Translations under genes and position numbers: made by a program
The notes under the pieces: model-generated
Database searches by the model: none
What the model was told of the DNA's origin: nothing
Seen by the model: the letters and a program-made list of their open reading frames with translations, nothing else
Assembly: GCA_900319635.1 (NCBI GenBank)
Contig: ONPF01000023.1
Location: 1 to 44,651 of the forward strand
DNA length: 44,651 bases
Source of the DNA: an uncultured Eubacteriales bacterium
GTDB taxonomy: Bacteria > Bacillota > Clostridia > Oscillospirales > Oscillospiraceae
Direction of reading: 5' to 3'
Part shown: piece by piece, positions 43,393 to 44,651 of the stretch
How the letters are laid out: every line of letters starts with the position of its first letter
Position numbering within the stretch: the stretch's first letter is position 1

Positions 43393-43437
43393 GAAACGCA
43401 CCCGCTGCCCTCGTTGAAGGGAAGCGGGTGCGTTCTT
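43393..43437. terminator. Terminator between pgsA and the convergent unknown gene
   Basis: A 12-bp stem (43395-43406 with 43423-43434) contains a second small hairpin (CCCTCGTTGAAGGG) in its loop and is followed by a weak T-run. Confidence 0.75.
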
Positions 43438-43445
43438 CGTTTTTT

Positions 43446-43844
43446 TCAGGAAAATTTGGGCCGTTCTTTTCCATCGGCGAGGGGAACATAGCCGTGCTGA
43501 ATATCCGGGTGGATCTCCTGCAGGCGAGCGTGAATGCGATCCACGTCTTCTTCTTTGTTGAAGATGAGGTTTGCAAATTCCTTTTCGCCGTGGACAAGGA
43601 TCAGCCGGTAGTAATAATACGCGGGGCTGTCGTCCGGCTGACACTCGCTGATGCGGGTGAAGGAGCGGTCAATGTATTCATAGGGGACGTAGTACTTCCG
43701 CCCAAGATCCTTATAGTAAAGGCAGAGCTTACCGAGCCGCACCCGGCCGATGGCCTCGGCGGACTGGTAATCCTGTACATGCTCCTCGTCGGAGATCTTT
43801 TTTTTGTCTACGCCGCGAAAGCTCAGCTTGCCGAATCCAAACAT
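43446..43844 (-). CDS. Conserved-looking protein of unknown function
   Basis: A 132-residue soluble protein that I cannot place in a family. It is rich in Tyr and charged residues (GKLCLYYKDLGRKYYVPYEYIDRSF, DDSPAYYYYRLILV) with a Lys-rich N-terminus and a predicted mix of beta strands and a helix (EEDVDRIHARLQEIHP). No catalytic motif is evident. Its ATG overlaps the stop of the PAP2 gene (TGATG), so the two are translationally coupled. Because it shares an operon with a membrane lipid phosphatase, a partner or regulatory role is possible but unproven. Confidence 0.7.
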   Translation of the reverse strand: MFGFGKLSFRGVDKKKISDEEHVQDYQSAEAIGRVRLGKLCLYYKDLGRKYYVPYEYIDRSFTRISECQPDDSPAYYYYRLILVHGEKEFANLIFNKEEDVDRIHARLQEIHPDIQHGYVPLADGKERPKFS

Positions 43845-44479
43845 CAGGCTTCCTCAGCTTTCTTTTTCAGCAGATCCCAGCGGTACCATACCTTGGGCAG
43901 GTAGAGCGAAACAAGCACACCGATCATGCCGGCGACAGTGCCGGTGATCATGCCGCCGATGACGTCCGTGGGATAGTGGACAACCAGATATACGCGGGAG
44001 ACCGCCATCAGCACGCCGAAGAGGAGCGCAAGCCAGCTCCAACGCTTTTTGCCCAGAATGAACACGGGCACCATGGCGGCAAAAGCGGCGTTGGTATGGC
44101 CGGAGGGGAAGCAGAAGTCGCTCTCCACGTTCTGACCCACAAGCGCCCAGAGTGCCGCGTATTCCTCGTGGGTATAGGGCCGGGGACGGGCGACGACGAC
44201 CTTCAGATAAATGTTGACAAAAAGGACGCCGACGGCCAGTCCAATAGCCATGGCGGTGCCGAAGCGCCGCGTCTTTTTGAAGAATATAAGCGTCAGCGAC
44301 AGCAGAATCAGGAATGCGCCCTTCCAGCCCAGAAGGGAGATCAGTTCCATGATCTTGGTCATGAAATCGCCGCCCCACTCGTAGAGCTTGTGGATCAACA
44401 GGGTTATGCTGTAGTCAAAAGCGGCGAAAACCGAGTTGAGCCAGGCGGCGATCGGGGTCAATACTTGTTCAACAGGCAT
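43844..44479 (-). CDS. PAP2-family membrane phosphatase
   Basis: A 211-residue, roughly six-TM protein. The three PAP2 motifs are complete: K-x6-RPRP (KVVVARPRPY), PSGH (FCFPSGHTNAAF) and SR-x5-H-x3-D (SRVYLVVHYPTDVIGG). Members dephosphorylate phosphatidic acid, PGP or undecaprenyl pyrophosphate at the outer face of the membrane. Given pgsA nearby, PGP or undecaprenyl-PP are plausible substrates. ATG 44479 is chosen because GGAG lies 7 bases upstream; ATG 44485 is too close to it. It leads a two-gene operon. Confidence 0.9.
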   Translation of the reverse strand: MPVEQVLTPIAAWLNSVFAAFDYSITLLIHKLYEWGGDFMTKIMELISLLGWKGAFLILLSLTLIFFKKTRRFGTAMAIGLAVGVLFVNIYLKVVVARPRPYTHEEYAALWALVGQNVESDFCFPSGHTNAAFAAMVPVFILGKKRWSWLALLFGVLMAVSRVYLVVHYPTDVIGGMITGTVAGMIGVLVSLYLPKVWYRWDLLKKKAEEA

Positions 44480-44509
44480 AAGCATACTCCTCTCTTATTC
44501 GTTAGCCAT

Positions 44510-44539
44510 ATTTTAACACAGCGGCACAGGGAAAGTCCA
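44510..44539 (-). promoter_or_regulatory. Possible promoter of the PAP2 operon
   Basis: On the minus strand TGGACT (44534-44539), 18-base spacer, TAAAAT (44510-44515), 31 bases before the start codon. Confidence 0.5.
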
Positions 44540-44556
44540 CCCTGAATTTCGTATAA

Positions 44557-44651
44557 TACTAACACCTAATAGAAATCTTTGAATCTTTCCGGTCAGAATT
44601 GCGCCATGCTTCGTTGCTTCCCTTGACCATATATCTCCATTATGCTCTGCG
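44557..44651. repeat. 95-bp dispersed repeat, copy 2 (cut by window edge)
   Basis: Matches 23576-23670 at 93 of 95 positions and runs to the last base of the window, so the full unit is longer than what is seen here. It lies upstream of the PAP2 operon, just beyond the proposed promoter, whereas copy 1 lies between convergent genes. Confidence 0.9.

Overview
The window looks like chromosome from a GC-rich, low-sporulating or sporulating Clostridia lineage, most likely Oscillospiraceae/Ruminococcaceae. The evidence is a BofA homologue, Firmicutes-type housekeeping genes, an ECF-type RibU under an FMN riboswitch, strong Shine-Dalgarno sites (AAGGAG, GGGAGG), sigma-A promoters (TTGACx-17-TATACT/TATAAT), and an R. 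albus/Butyrivibrio-type permuted GH3 glucosidase. This is inferred from gene content; no 16S gene is present.

Layout. 1-0.8 kb: tail of a flavodoxin-family gene and a small DUF4234-like membrane protein. 0.9-7.4 kb: a 1308-residue MMPL/RND exporter with a long xxxLxxG coiled coil, then a domain-swapped GH3 enzyme. 7.5-10.5 kb: a tightly overlapped rbfA-nrnA-truB-ribF operon without the usual nusA-infB upstream. 10.7-15.3 kb: an HTH regulator fused to a Cys-ladder 15-residue repeat, a DEDDh exonuclease, murF, a YjjG-type nucleotidase and bofA. 15.3-16.2 kb: a gene-free block with a possible structured RNA, tandem repeats, a tRNA-Leu 3'-end copy, tRNA-Leu and tRNA-Gly. 16.3-19.4 kb: ddl, then a membrane zinc-ribbon protein, a DUF5685 protein and a J-domain protein. 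19.4-23.5 kb: a P-loop ATPase, a HAD phosphatase, a SLOG protein, the FMN riboswitch with ribU, and a cytidylate-kinase-like protein. 23.6-27.8 kb (minus strand): aldo/keto reductase-apbE-recG. 27.9-28.4 kb: tRNA-Arg followed by a 144-bp tandem array built from its own 3' end. 28.4-33.4 kb: a GPH sugar symporter convergent with a GH31 glycosidase and a carboxylesterase. 33.5-40.2 kb: uvrB-polA-rimI-tsaD-radC, all on the plus strand. 40.2-40.9 kb: an AT-rich gap with DnaA-box-like words, then tRNA-Thr. 41-44.5 kb: a DUF4428 protein, a diacylglycerol-kinase-family enzyme, pgsA, an unknown protein and a PAP2 phosphatase.

Themes. Flavin handling recurs (ribF, FMN riboswitch with RibU, ApbE, flavodoxin tail). 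DNA repair and replication genes cluster (uvrB, polA, radC, recG). Phospholipid genes sit together (lipid kinase, PgsA, PAP2). The sugar genes suggest import and intracellular hydrolysis of (possibly acylated) alpha-glycosides.

The most unusual signal is at the tRNA genes. Both tRNA-Leu and tRNA-Arg are followed by ~145-bp units with the same plan: hairpin, inverted tRNA-3'-end-like segment, three short GC hairpins, then another copy of that tRNA's 3' end through CCA. The two units differ in primary sequence. Other leads are the Cys-ladder HTH protein, the DDxxD/DxxxD motifs in the DUF5685 protein beside a J-protein, a 95-bp dispersed repeat, and face-to-face promoters at tRNA-Arg.
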